Shown here one piece after another: positions 1 to 7,987 of a DNA stretch of 43,646 nucleotides. Source of the stretch: Fibrobacterota bacterium (GTDB lineage: Bacteria > Fibrobacterota > Chitinivibrionia > Chitinivibrionales > FEN-1185); the NCBI GenBank assembly GCA_003165595.1, contig PLWQ01000029.1:1-43646 (forward strand). Reading direction: 5' to 3'. Every line of letters starts with the position of its first letter. Within the stretch, counting starts at the first letter, position 1. The position numbers were made by a program, and so were the translations under genes. The notes under the pieces are model-generated. The model saw nothing but the letters and a program-made list of their open reading frames with translations, was not told the origin of the DNA and did no database searches.

Positions 1-707
1 TCGTTTGCAATACGAGGCAGCGTGATTCTCCAGGCATGGTCGACGGGCGGCGCGTCGTACTGGCCGTTCTTGTTGAGGTCGGCCCAGAAGTCGATATTGT
101 AGGTGCGTCCGTCAATTAGTTTCTTGCCGAAGGTGAGAGTAAACGCATCGGACGGAACAGCCGCAACCATAGTGTCGGCCACCGTCGTCTTGTATACGCT
201 GTCGATCACGGATACCACAAGCATTTGCCCGATGTGCGGGGTCATGCCCGTAAAGCTCATGGTGAGCGAATGCATGGCCGATTGCGCAAAATGCACGTCT
301 GTGAAGTTGGTGTTATGCGCGAAGGCGACCGTGGTGTCGGCAGCCACATCCTTAAGGGTTATTCGCCACGCATGGTCCACGGGCGGCGGATCATACTCGC
401 CGTTCTTATTGAGGTCGGCCCAGAAATCGATATTGTACGAGTGCCCGGAGATGAGCTTGGCGCCGAAGCTGATCTGAAAAGCATCCGACGGCACGGCGGT
501 GATAGTTGTGTCGGCTGCAAGGGAGCTGTCCTTTACGTCAATCACCTTGAGGGCCATCATTTGACCGATGTGCGGGGTCATGCCCGTAAAGCTCATCGAC
601 AGGGAATACGGTCCGCCGGACGGGGCGACCGACGACGAATTCTTGGCACAATTCGCAAAGAGCAATGTGAATGCGAGAATCAGCGAGAAGCGAAATGCAC
701 GTTCCAT
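1..707 (-). CDS. Secreted lipoprotein with ~112-aa tandem repeats (3' end beyond window)
   Basis: The frame is open from the ATG at 707 to the left edge, so the gene is truncated and its C-terminus unknown. A strong ribosome binding site (GAGGAGG, 5 bases upstream) supports the start. The N-terminus is a hydrophobic signal segment ending LLFANC (Cys20), a lipoprotein-like site although Asn at -1 is not canonical. Two near-identical units of about 112 residues follow, starting at about residues 35 and 147. Each holds an SFTGMTPHIGQ strand, an acidic DLNKNGxYD loop that looks Ca-binding, and a PPVDHAWRITL end. The units are nearly identical in DNA too, which suggests recent duplication. I do not recognise the family. 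A surface or outer-membrane lipoprotein of stacked beta domains is the most I can infer. Confidence 0.75.
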   Translation of the reverse strand, partial: MERAFRFSLILAFTLLFANCAKNSSSVAPSGGPYSLSMSFTGMTPHIGQMMALKVIDVKDSSLAADTTITAVPSDAFQISFGAKLISGHSYNIDFWADLNKNGEYDPPPVDHAWRITLKDVAADTTVAFAHNTNFTDVHFAQSAMHSLTMSFTGMTPHIGQMLVVSVIDSVYKTTVADTMVAAVPSDAFTLTFGKKLIDGRTYNIDFWADLNKNGQYDAPPVDHAWRITLPRIAN

Positions 708-925
708 TGAGACCTCCTCGGGTTGGTAATTGGAAAATTCGCTCGACTGCCGGAAACACCTTGCGAAAACCGTGCCACCGACTTTCGCATTAATGGAAAT
801 AAAAGGACATAGATGAAAAGGGCCGAGCAAGAAGGGGAATGAATCGGGCTTTGCTTGCCGAAATTGGGAAAGAAATTGCCAATTTGAGAAGGAGAGGCGG
901 ATAATGGAAGGGGTTGTCGCGGTTG

Positions 926-944
926 TTCCCCTACTCGCGGGGAA
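926..944 (-). terminator. Hairpin directly after the methyltransferase stop
   Basis: TTCCCC and GGGGAA form a 6-bp stem around a 7-base loop, starting right after the stop codon of the minus-strand gene. There is no clear T-tract, so intrinsic termination is uncertain; it may only stabilise the mRNA 3' end. The rest of 708-944 shows nothing beyond the upstream region of the lipoprotein gene. Confidence 0.4.
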
Positions 945-1595
945 TCACTTCATTACTAGAAAGCAATGGCCAACTACTTCGTTGCCGTTCACAAATTGCG
1001 TCCTGGTTTCGCTCTCAATCGCGCCAAAACCGCAGGCCGATAGCACCAGCCGGAACTCCTCGGCAGTGTACTTGGTGAATACGCCGGTGTTTGTGAAGGC
1101 GCTGGCCCCCATCGAGGCTTTGTCGCTGAGGTAGAACGCGGCTTTCCCGTCTGGCTTGAGAATTCTTTTGATTTCCGATAACTCGCGCTCGGGCTTCGGC
1201 CAGAAATACGCCACGTTGACCGCGACAATTCTGTCGAAAAAATCAGCCGCAAACGGCGCGGGTGAGAGGTCGCCATTGACAATACGAACTTTCCCCGCCG
1301 CAACAGAGTCGCGGTTTCTGCGCGAGGCCATTCTTACCATGGCGGGAGAGAAGTCCAGGCCGTACACGGTCCCGTCGGCGGCGCGGGCTGCCGCCATTGC
1401 GAGCCCGTATCCCGGGCCGAACCCGATCTCCAACACGACATGGCCGGTACGGATATCGCACTTGTCTATGGCCCATTCGGTCCTGGGGATATTCCGCCCG
1501 GTCATGAACCGCGCCGCGTACATTCCGAGAATGCCCGAAGGCCTGCGGAACTGCGGCGCCAGAAGGTTTGCCAAGAGTCTCGAATTCAAGATCAT
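945..1595 (-). CDS. Class I SAM-dependent methyltransferase
   Basis: The protein has a Rossmann-type methyltransferase core. Motif I is VLEIGFGPGYG, the acidic end of strand 2 is VYGLDFS, motif post-I is IVNGDLS, and the ILKPDGKAAFYL segment is typical of Methyltransf_11/UbiE-like enzymes. The C-terminal part (TKYTAEEFRLVLSACGF) is also usual. The substrate cannot be told from sequence. The frame extends upstream into the preceding gene, so I start at ATG 1595; a TTG at 1589 sits 6 bases behind GGAG and is an equally good candidate. It lies 28 bases after the reductase gene and is probably co-transcribed with it. Confidence 0.85.
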   Translation of the reverse strand: MILNSRLLANLLAPQFRRPSGILGMYAARFMTGRNIPRTEWAIDKCDIRTGHVVLEIGFGPGYGLAMAAARAADGTVYGLDFSPAMVRMASRRNRDSVAAGKVRIVNGDLSPAPFAADFFDRIVAVNVAYFWPKPERELSEIKRILKPDGKAAFYLSDKASMGASAFTNTGVFTKYTAEEFRLVLSACGFGAIESETRTQFVNGNEVVGHCFLVMK

Positions 1596-1623
1596 CTCCA
1601 ATTTTCCCAAACCGGTGCTGTCG

Positions 1624-2199
1624 TCACGCGCCGATCTTCCTGAGGAGCCACGCGATATTCCGTGCCAGGGTTTGCATGGTGAGGACGCCTTCCTGGTCCT
1701 TCGCAACCTCGCCGATTTCGCGTCCTACGCCGATGTTCCAGTAGTTCGATCCCGCCACGATCATTTGCGTAATGGTAAAAAGATGGTTGATGGAATCGAA
1801 CGCATGGATCGCGCCTGCGCGCCGAACGGCGACAACGGCGGCACCGATCTTGCGCTTGAACATATCGCCGTTTGCCCGCGCCACGAATCCCGCACGTTCC
1901 ATGAGGGCCTTGGTCGCCGCGGTGCAATCCGCGAAATAGGTGGGCGAGCCGATGAGGATCACATCGGCCTGGTCCATTTTGGCAATACAGTCGTTGACCG
2001 CATCGTCGGTAACCGCGCAGCGTTTGTCTTTGGCCTCAAAGCATTTGTAGCAGGCGATGCAGCCCGCCACCTTCCTGCCGCCAAGCTGAAAGATTTCGGT
2101 TGCAATGCCTTCGTTCTCAAGCTCGTCGCATACATGACGAAGGAGAATGGCGGTGTTGCCGCCCGGACGCGGGCTGCCGTTGATGGCAAGGGCTTTCAT
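1624..2199 (-). CDS. NADPH-dependent FMN reductase / iron-sulfur flavoprotein family
   Basis: The N-terminus KALAINGSPRPGGNTAILL is the flavodoxin-like FMN phosphate loop of the NADPH-dependent FMN reductase superfamily. A compact cysteine motif, GCIACYKC with a further Cys in KRCAV, matches the iron-sulfur flavoprotein (Isf-like) branch and may hold a 4Fe-4S cluster. IGSPTYFADCTAATKALMER is the family's second FMN loop. The product (191 aa) is of normal length and should be a cytoplasmic electron-transfer protein or quinone/metal reductase. AAAGGA lies 7 bases before the ATG. The methyltransferase follows in the same direction. Confidence 0.85.
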   Translation of the reverse strand: MKALAINGSPRPGGNTAILLRHVCDELENEGIATEIFQLGGRKVAGCIACYKCFEAKDKRCAVTDDAVNDCIAKMDQADVILIGSPTYFADCTAATKALMERAGFVARANGDMFKRKIGAAVVAVRRAGAIHAFDSINHLFTITQMIVAGSNYWNIGVGREIGEVAKDQEGVLTMQTLARNIAWLLRKIGA

Positions 2200-2323
2200 A
2201 AAGAATTCCTTTCGAGGCTAGGGGCGAAAAAGGGCTGTGGAAGAGGAAAATACTTTGCGATGATGGGCGCATGGGAACGATTGGAAAGCGGCGGTTTTCT
2301 CAAACAAGCAAGAAACAACCGTA

Positions 2324-3055
2324 TTATTTTGCGACGGAATTCGCTTCGTCCAGCAGCCTGCAGCCTTCCATGAGGAGCACGGTGGTGACGGTGGAGATGC
2401 GCGGTTGCTCGGTGATTTCTTCCAGGGAGTTGAACGAAAACGTCCCGCGGTTGCATTTGAGCGCCTCAAAAACCGCGTTCTCGTCGACCTGGGCGCCGAA
2501 CTTGCCCGTGGTTACCTGGCCGCTGTCAAAAGTAAATGTACCGTTACCGATGTCTGTTGTGAGAGTGAGAACGCCGGTCTTTCGCGCGTATTCGAGCATT
2601 TGGAACAGCTCTACGGCATACAGGTGTTCCAGATCGCCGGAAATGGCCGCCTGCTCGGCCGCCGATTTAAGGGCCGCGATATCGATTATTTCGGTCGCTT
2701 CAAGGTGGACGCGCGAACTCAGCTCCTTGAATTCCTTCTTTACTATTGCCGGATCGTCCACGAACCGCGACGTGAACACGCACGAAGCAAGGCGAATCTT
2801 GTCCCAGTTCGCAAGCGGCCGCGCGTCCATGGGACGCAGCCGGTGACCGTTGACATAGGTGCCGTTCGAACTGCCAAGATCCGATACCGCATACGTCTGG
2901 GACCCGTCGATGTACTCTATCTGCGCATGAAAACGGCTCACACGCGGTTCGGTAAGGATCAGCGAGTTGGTATCCGCGCGGCCGATGGTCGCCTTCCCTT
3001 GTGCGGGAATGAGAAGGGGGTGCTCGGGATATCGTACGAGAAACAGGTTTGTCAT
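2324..3055 (-). CDS. FHA domain protein with C-terminal DUF4388 (PatA-like) domain
   Basis: The N-terminal half is a forkhead-associated domain, a phosphothreonine reader: GKATIGRADTNSLIL, then VSRFHAQIEY and GSSNGTYVNG. The C-terminal half (about residues 140-240: AVELFQMLEYARKTGVLTL, then FDSGQVTTGKFG) is DUF4388, found in regulators that relay signals to two-component or gliding systems. I chose ATG 3055 because the upstream extension is not FHA-like and MTNLFLVRYP begins the first strand. The gene is divergent from the GreA-like gene. No kinase is adjacent; an unlinked Ser/Thr kinase is the expected partner. Confidence 0.85.
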   Translation of the reverse strand: MTNLFLVRYPEHPLLIPAQGKATIGRADTNSLILTEPRVSRFHAQIEYIDGSQTYAVSDLGSSNGTYVNGHRLRPMDARPLANWDKIRLASCVFTSRFVDDPAIVKKEFKELSSRVHLEATEIIDIAALKSAAEQAAISGDLEHLYAVELFQMLEYARKTGVLTLTTDIGNGTFTFDSGQVTTGKFGAQVDENAVFEALKCNRGTFSFNSLEEITEQPRISTVTTVLLMEGCRLLDEANSVAK

Positions 3056-3262
3056 GTGTCGGTAGCGCCTTGTTGAGGTATCGTCGCAATACAACAAAAT
3101 ACGAGCTTGGCGCATGTACTTCAAGCAAATTCTGGACGCGCCGCTTTACATTTCGACAGCAAGATGCCGTGCGCCGAAACGTATTTTTCTGCTTCCTTCA
3201 CAACGCCGGCGACGGCAGATCGGGCGCCGGCAACCAACCCGAACCAAAGGAATGCACAACGG

Positions 3263-5398
3263 ATGACACCGGAATATAACTGGGGAAAAGGCATTGTAGG
3301 GCCTTCGCTTCCCGTGCCGCCGATCCCTGCCGAATATCAGCCGATCATCGACAAGGGCGACCTCGACGCGCTCGAAACGCTTGTGATGGGGAAGATCGAC
3401 GCCGCGGCCGGCGACATCCCCTGGTATGTTCCGGCATACAAGGTTCTGGTCAAGAAGAAGGAAACTGCGCGTGCCGAGGTTTTGCTCCAGCTCCAGATGG
3501 AGACGCTCCGGGAAAAAAACGAGATATCGTCGGAAACGGATCTCTGTTCCGCGGTCCTGGGATTCTGGCCCGATTGCAGCCAGGCCCGCGACGGCCTGCT
3601 GTTTCATCTCAAAAAGATGTATTTCGACAGCCCGGGCTTCGAAAGGATCGCGGCGCATTGTGCTGTGCTTCTTTCCCCGGGCCTCGATACGCTCCGGCTT
3701 TTTGAGGCGTGGCTTCGCTACGATGAGGGCCGGTGCGTCTATATGCCCACCAGGGGCGCGGGGCGCGTCAAAGAGGTCAATCTTGCTCTGGGTGTTTTAC
3801 GGGTCGCGTTTGAAAATGGCCCGCACATGTCGTTCAAGATCGATGAGGCGCAGCGGCTGTGCCAGTCTTTACCGCGGGAGCATTTTCTCACAAAAAAGCT
3901 GAATGCTCCCGCCGAATTGCAGAAACTGGCCGCAGAGGCCCCGGGAGATTTGCTCGCGTTTCTATTCGCAAGCGTAAACAGGCCCCTTGCCCTTGCCGAG
4001 CTGCGCGAGATGCTGGCGGGCGTAGTCCCCGACGCGGGGTGGAGCGGCTGGTGGGCAAAGGCGCGCAAGGACCCCAGGATAACCGTGGGCGAAGGAACCA
4101 GGGCTCAAATCACCTGGAGTGATTCGGCGGATCTTGCTGCCTCGGCGATTGCCGGCGTCTTTGCCAAGGCTGCGCCGGCCGACAAGCCCGACCTCATGCG
4201 CAAGCACGCCGCGCGGTCGCCTGCGCTCGCCGCGATCATGCGCGACGGCATTATTGCCGACGCCAACGCCGCGCTGGCCGGCGATCCCTCGCTGGCCCTG
4301 GAGCTTGCCCTGCAGCTCGAATCGCTTCCCGCGGCAGGCACGGGCGCTCTTGCCTTTTCGCCGGCAAGCCTTGCGGGCAGGCCCGACTGCGCGGCAATAG
4401 TCGCAGGAGTACAGGATCGGCTGTCTCGCAAAAAGGCGATGCGTCTTATCCCCGAAGCGCGAAGCGACTGGCCCGAGGTATACCTTGCGCTCGCGCGTGC
4501 GGAAACCGATACCCAGGCTCTCGCATCCATCTACGACGCGTTGCGTGACAAAGGACAGTCGGCTCTTCTGGAAAAAGCGGTTTCGAGCGCGATTTCCGAC
4601 CCCGCGTCCGCTCCGCATTTCTACGTGTGGCTATGCCGGGAAATGCCTGCGAGACCGGAGCTCAAGGCGCGCGCAAACGCCGAATTCCTTTTTGCGCTCC
4701 TGCGAATACTTGACAACAAGGCATTCAAAGGATATCATGCCGCGCTCAGGAAACTCTTTGACCTCGGCGAGGCTGCCGATTGGGCCGCCACCACCCTTGG
4801 TTCGGATGAGGCAACCCGCGTTCTCGAAGCGCTCAATCATGAGACCGGTCTCGAAGATTACCGGAAAGACCGACTGCGCCAGGAAATTTATCATCTGCAT
4901 CCGGAACTGCAGGAGAAAAAGGCGACGCTTGTGTATGTGACGGGCGAGGCGCTCGAAGCCAAGAAGAAGGAACTGGAAAAACTAGTGCGCGTGGACATTC
5001 CGCAAAACAGCCTGGAAATAAAGCGGACCCGCGAGTACGGCGATTTGCGGGAGAATTTCGAATACCACGCGGCGCGCGCGCGCCAGGAAATGCTTTCGTC
5101 GCGCGCACAATCCCTTCACGATGAGCTTGTCGACACCCGCGCGATCGATTTCAACACCGTAGAAACGTCCAAGGCCACCATCGGCACGCGAATTTACTTG
5201 CGTGATTCGGCGGACAACCGTACCGCTATCGGCCTGCTCGGGCCCTGGGATTCCGACCCGTCAAAGAACATCCTCTCCTACACATCGGTTGCGGGCAAGG
5301 CATTGCTCGGCAGCAAAACCGGCGAGAAGGTACGCGTGGGTGAAACGGACTACGTTGTGGAAAAAATCGAAGTGTGGACCAGCGGTCCCGTTACCTGA
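3263..5398 (+). CDS. greA: Long GreA-type transcription elongation factor
   Basis: The last ~160 residues of this 711-aa protein are GreA. The N-terminal coiled coil has the tip motif YGDLRENFEYHAARARQ, with Asp594 and Glu597 at the positions of the two acidic residues that stimulate RNA polymerase's transcript cleavage. An FKBP-like C-domain follows (TRIYLRDSADN, then ILSYTSVAGKALLGSKTGE). The first ~540 residues are Ala/Leu-rich and helical, with WWAKARKDPRI near the middle. Long GreA proteins with such N-terminal extensions are known in spirochaetes and chlamydiae. Start ATG 3263 (MTPEYNW) has AAAGGA 11 bases upstream; the longer frame to 3107 looks non-coding. Its 3' end overlaps the convergent methyltransferase by 8 bases. 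Confidence 0.85.
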   Translation: MTPEYNWGKGIVGPSLPVPPIPAEYQPIIDKGDLDALETLVMGKIDAAAGDIPWYVPAYKVLVKKKETARAEVLLQLQMETLREKNEISSETDLCSAVLGFWPDCSQARDGLLFHLKKMYFDSPGFERIAAHCAVLLSPGLDTLRLFEAWLRYDEGRCVYMPTRGAGRVKEVNLALGVLRVAFENGPHMSFKIDEAQRLCQSLPREHFLTKKLNAPAELQKLAAEAPGDLLAFLFASVNRPLALAELREMLAGVVPDAGWSGWWAKARKDPRITVGEGTRAQITWSDSADLAASAIAGVFAKAAPADKPDLMRKHAARSPALAAIMRDGIIADANAALAGDPSLALELALQLESLPAAGTGALAFSPASLAGRPDCAAIVAGVQDRLSRKKAMRLIPEARSDWPEVYLALARAETDTQALASIYDALRDKGQSALLEKAVSSAISDPASAPHFYVWLCREMPARPELKARANAEFLFALLRILDNKAFKGYHAALRKLFDLGEAADWAATTLGSDEATRVLEALNHETGLEDYRKDRLRQEIYHLHPELQEKKATLVYVTGEALEAKKKELEKLVRVDIPQNSLEIKRTREYGDLRENFEYHAARARQEMLSSRAQSLHDELVDTRAIDFNTVETSKATIGTRIYLRDSADNRTAIGLLGPWDSDPSKNILSYTSVAGKALLGSKTGEKVRVGETDYVVEKIEVWTSGPVT

Positions 5399-5993
5399 AC
5401 ACGAACTCGCGCCATCCGTTCATACACACAAATGAAGCGCATTGTTCCAGTGGTTTCATTGCCGTCTCGATGTCGCGGTTCGACCGGTACAGGTAGGGAT
5501 ACCGGTGCGCCTTGGATTCCCTGAGCGTCACTGAAAGATTGCTGTTGACAACAAGGTAATTCTCGAAAGGCTCCGGATCGTGCGAGGCGCTCGCCAGCAC
5601 CATAACCCGGCCGTGCTTCTTGAGCAATCTCCGGCACTGCTGGGCAATTTCCAGCAAAGCCCTGTTGTCCAGATGGTCGGGAATGTCCCACAAATGGATG
5701 CCGTCGAAGCTGCCCGGCCGGTAATCGAGAATGCGGCCCACGGTGCCGGGCCCGCGTCCCCTCGACTCGTCACCGGCAAACCGCAGCATGAAGTCGCATA
5801 CGCAAAGAAGGGCCCCGCGCTCGGCGAAAAAGGAAATGTTGGCGCCGCAGGTTGGCCCCAGGTCGAGAATCGCCGGCTTCGGGCTTTTCTGGAGGAATGC
5901 AAGATATCGATCCAACATCCTGCTGGAATACGCAGGGACGGGCGGCAAGTCGGGCGGGCGCCGGCCGCGTCCCTCAAGAACGGGCTGATGCAT
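5391..5993 (-). CDS. Class I methyltransferase-like protein
   Basis: This 200-aa protein carries a SAM-binding-type motif I (AILDLGPTCGANISFF), an acidic strand-2 end (LLCVCDF), a DGIHLWDIPDHL strand 4 and a LKKHGRVMVLAS strand 5. Motif I is looser than usual and the C-terminus is short, so both activity and substrate are uncertain. The start lies 3 bases after the bactofilin stop, so the two genes form an operon. A role in cell-envelope or cytoskeleton work is possible from this linkage alone. Confidence 0.7.
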   Translation of the reverse strand: MHQPVLEGRGRRPPDLPPVPAYSSRMLDRYLAFLQKSPKPAILDLGPTCGANISFFAERGALLCVCDFMLRFAGDESRGRGPGTVGRILDYRPGSFDGIHLWDIPDHLDNRALLEIAQQCRRLLKKHGRVMVLASASHDPEPFENYLVVNSNLSVTLRESKAHRYPYLYRSNRDIETAMKPLEQCASFVCMNGWREFVFR

Positions 5994-5996
5994 GGA

Positions 5997-6641
5997 TCAC
6001 TTCGCCTGGCGCGCCTTTAGAAGGTCTGGCGTTACCGGCGCCTTGCCCTTTTCTTCCTGGTCAAACACGATTGCTTCGGTGCGCTCCACGGTCGCGGACC
6101 GCGCAGGCTCGGCCCGTTCGAGCTCAATAGTAGCCTTCAGGTATGCGCCGTCTTCAACTGCAATGCGCTTCGCCTTTATCTGACCGGTGAAATCGGCAAA
6201 TTGCGTGATATGAACCCTGTTGTGCGCCATGATGTTTCCCACCATCTTTCCGCCGACAGTGACGTTTTCCGCTTCTACATCACCCTCGATCTTTCCCTTG
6301 GGACCAACCGCGAGCCTGTGGGATTTCACCTCAATGGTTCCCTTGAGCGTGCCCTCGATAAGGATGTCTTCATCGGCGCGAACGGTTCCTTCGATCGAGA
6401 TGTGTTCGCCGATGACTGTTTCCTCGGATGTCGACTGTGCCGGCGTTTCTGCGGACTCATACCGGTAGCCGGTTTCCTTTTCTTCGGGTTTCCCTAATTT
6501 CATCATTTTCTGCTCCTTTCGCGAATTGAGGGGAGGTTCATTGACTACGGGAGTGTCCTTGGCGTCCGGAGAGCCTGCAACTTTCCAAATCCATTCGCCT
6601 GCTTCATGCGTCCATTTGGATATTTGGTCGAGTGTGCCCAT
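5997..6641 (-). CDS. Bactofilin (polymer-forming cytoskeletal protein)
   Basis: The central domain (about residues 72-170) is the right-handed beta-helix of bactofilins (DUF583). It opens with TVIGEHISIEGTV and has repeating short strands such as ILIEGTLKGTIEV, LAVGPKGKIEGDV and VTVGGKMVGNI. Flexible charged tails flank it. Bactofilins self-assemble into filaments without nucleotide and act as scaffolds for cell-wall enzymes or polar structures. GAGGA lies about 6 bases before the ATG. The N-terminal ~70 residues, with a Trp-rich amphipathic start (WTHEAGEWIWKV), are longer than in many family members and could touch membrane. Confidence 0.9.
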   Translation of the reverse strand: MGTLDQISKWTHEAGEWIWKVAGSPDAKDTPVVNEPPLNSRKEQKMMKLGKPEEKETGYRYESAETPAQSTSEETVIGEHISIEGTVRADEDILIEGTLKGTIEVKSHRLAVGPKGKIEGDVEAENVTVGGKMVGNIMAHNRVHITQFADFTGQIKAKRIAVEDGAYLKATIELERAEPARSATVERTEAIVFDQEEKGKAPVTPDLLKARQAK

Positions 6642-6858
6642 TTTTTATCCTCGTATCCGGTACATTTACGAAAATAAGAAGATGTTCCTCTCGATTACCA
6701 CAGTTTTTTTCAACATAACATGTGCAAAGGTTGTGCCATAGGATAGTTCGCCGGTGCATCGGGTTCCTGTTCACCTTCTCGAAGCCGCAAACCTCATCTT
6801 TGAAACTCGAACAAGCACGAGAGAAAAACATGAAAGCCCGGCCCGCGGTCGCTATTCC

Positions 6859-7206
6859 TTACCCTCCGGCCTTTTTCGCGCTGAAGCCGGCGGCGATCAG
6901 CTCTTGCACGAGGACGTCTCGGTGATCGCCCTGGATCTCGATAACGCCGTCCTTGACCGTACCGCCCGAACCACAGGTGCGTTTGAGGTGACTTGCTAAA
7001 TCGGAAAGCCTGTCCAAAGGCAGGTTGAGCCCGGAGATAAGCGTGACGCACTTGCCCTTTCGGCCCTTGGTTTCCCTCGAAACCCGCGCAACGCCGATTC
7101 CCCCGGAAGAAGGCTTCCGCCGCCTGCACGTGCATAGAGCGACGGGTTGCTCGCAGGACGGGCAGGTGCGGCCGTGGGCTGTTGAGTAGACGAGTGAAGA
7201 ATCCAT
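6859..7206 (-). CDS. yciH: SUI1/eIF1-like translation factor (YciH family)
   Basis: The C-terminal ~70 residues match the SUI1 fold: LASHLKRTCGSGGTVKDG, followed by a VIEIQGDHRD segment. This is the RNA-binding core of eIF1 and its bacterial homologue YciH. Upstream is a small zinc-ribbon-like start with CPSC and CTC pairs followed by a basic RRRK stretch. The 115-aa length is normal. ATG 7206 was preferred over the extension to 7242 because AAGGCG sits about 5 bases upstream and the zinc-binding segment starts soon after. It lies downstream of the HAD gene on the same strand. Confidence 0.9.
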   Translation of the reverse strand: MDSSLVYSTAHGRTCPSCEQPVALCTCRRRKPSSGGIGVARVSRETKGRKGKCVTLISGLNLPLDRLSDLASHLKRTCGSGGTVKDGVIEIQGDHRDVLVQELIAAGFSAKKAGG

Positions 7207-7301
7207 GAGTTCGCCTTTGTTATTGACGGGTCGCTTACGCAAGGGCCTTCCGGAGCATCACCCTGTCACCCACACAAGACTCAAATGACCCGTTGTTGCT
7301 C

Positions 7302-7985
7302 TTACCTGTCAAGAATCGCCGCAAGCACTGCCTGCGTGTCGGCAAGGTTGTCAAAGACGACATCCGCGCCTGCCGATTGCAGCTGTTCCCGCGTAGGATA
7401 GCCGGTGCATACGCCGATGGAACGCGCGCCGATTGCAAGGCCCGCCGCAATGTCGTACGGCGTATCGCCGAAGAGCGTGATGGGGCTGCCCTTCGATAAA
7501 GGAAACTTTTCGTGACAGCGCCGTATCGCGGTTGCGGCCATTTCTCTCCGGTCGATGTGGTCGGAACCAAACCCGCCGAAAGAAAAATACCGGCCGATAC
7601 CGGCCTTGGCGAGTTTTCCCCATGCGATCGGCTCGAGGTTACCCGTGACCAGCCCGAGAAACATCCCGCGCTCCAGGAGCGCGCCCAGCAGGGGGATAAC
7701 GCCGGGAAGCAGCTCCACCGTATCCGACGGAATCAGCGCGTTAAATCGTTCGATCATCACCGCCATGCACCGGGAGAGCCCCGCGGCTATTGCCGCCTCG
7801 TGTACCCCCTTGACTTTGAGCACTTCGCGGATAATCTGCTGGTCGGTCATGCCGTGATGGGTAATCACGTTCGGTTCCGTTTGCACGCCGTACACTTCGC
7901 GCAGGGCAGCGAAGAACGCCGTGAGGTGCGCGCGTGAGCGGGCAACCAGGGTTTTGTCGATATCAAAAAGGACTATAGGGGTCAT
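7302..7985 (-). CDS. HAD-superfamily hydrolase (phosphoglycolate phosphatase-like)
   Basis: HAD motif I is VLFDIDKTLV, with the Asp nucleophile and the acid/base Asp two residues later. Motif II is LGLVTGN, and motif III/IV is ITLFGDTPYDIAAGLAIGA. A helical cap of about 80 residues lies between motifs I and II, as in subfamily IA phosphatases such as phosphoglycolate phosphatase. The true substrate is unknown. ATG 7985 is 2 bases after the helicase stop (TGATCATG), with GGGA upstream; a GTG at 7997 overlapping the helicase is the alternative. Translation is probably coupled to the helicase gene. Confidence 0.85.
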   Translation of the reverse strand: MTPIVLFDIDKTLVARSRAHLTAFFAALREVYGVQTEPNVITHHGMTDQQIIREVLKVKGVHEAAIAAGLSRCMAVMIERFNALIPSDTVELLPGVIPLLGALLERGMFLGLVTGNLEPIAWGKLAKAGIGRYFSFGGFGSDHIDRREMAATAIRRCHEKFPLSKGSPITLFGDTPYDIAAGLAIGARSIGVCTGYPTREQLQSAGADVVFDNLADTQAVLAAILDR

Positions 7986-7987
7986 GA

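Noticed and set aside
1156-2373. 405-codon plus-strand open frame
   Set aside because: It is antisense to the methyltransferase and the FMN reductase, which have clear motifs; GC-rich third positions open this frame.
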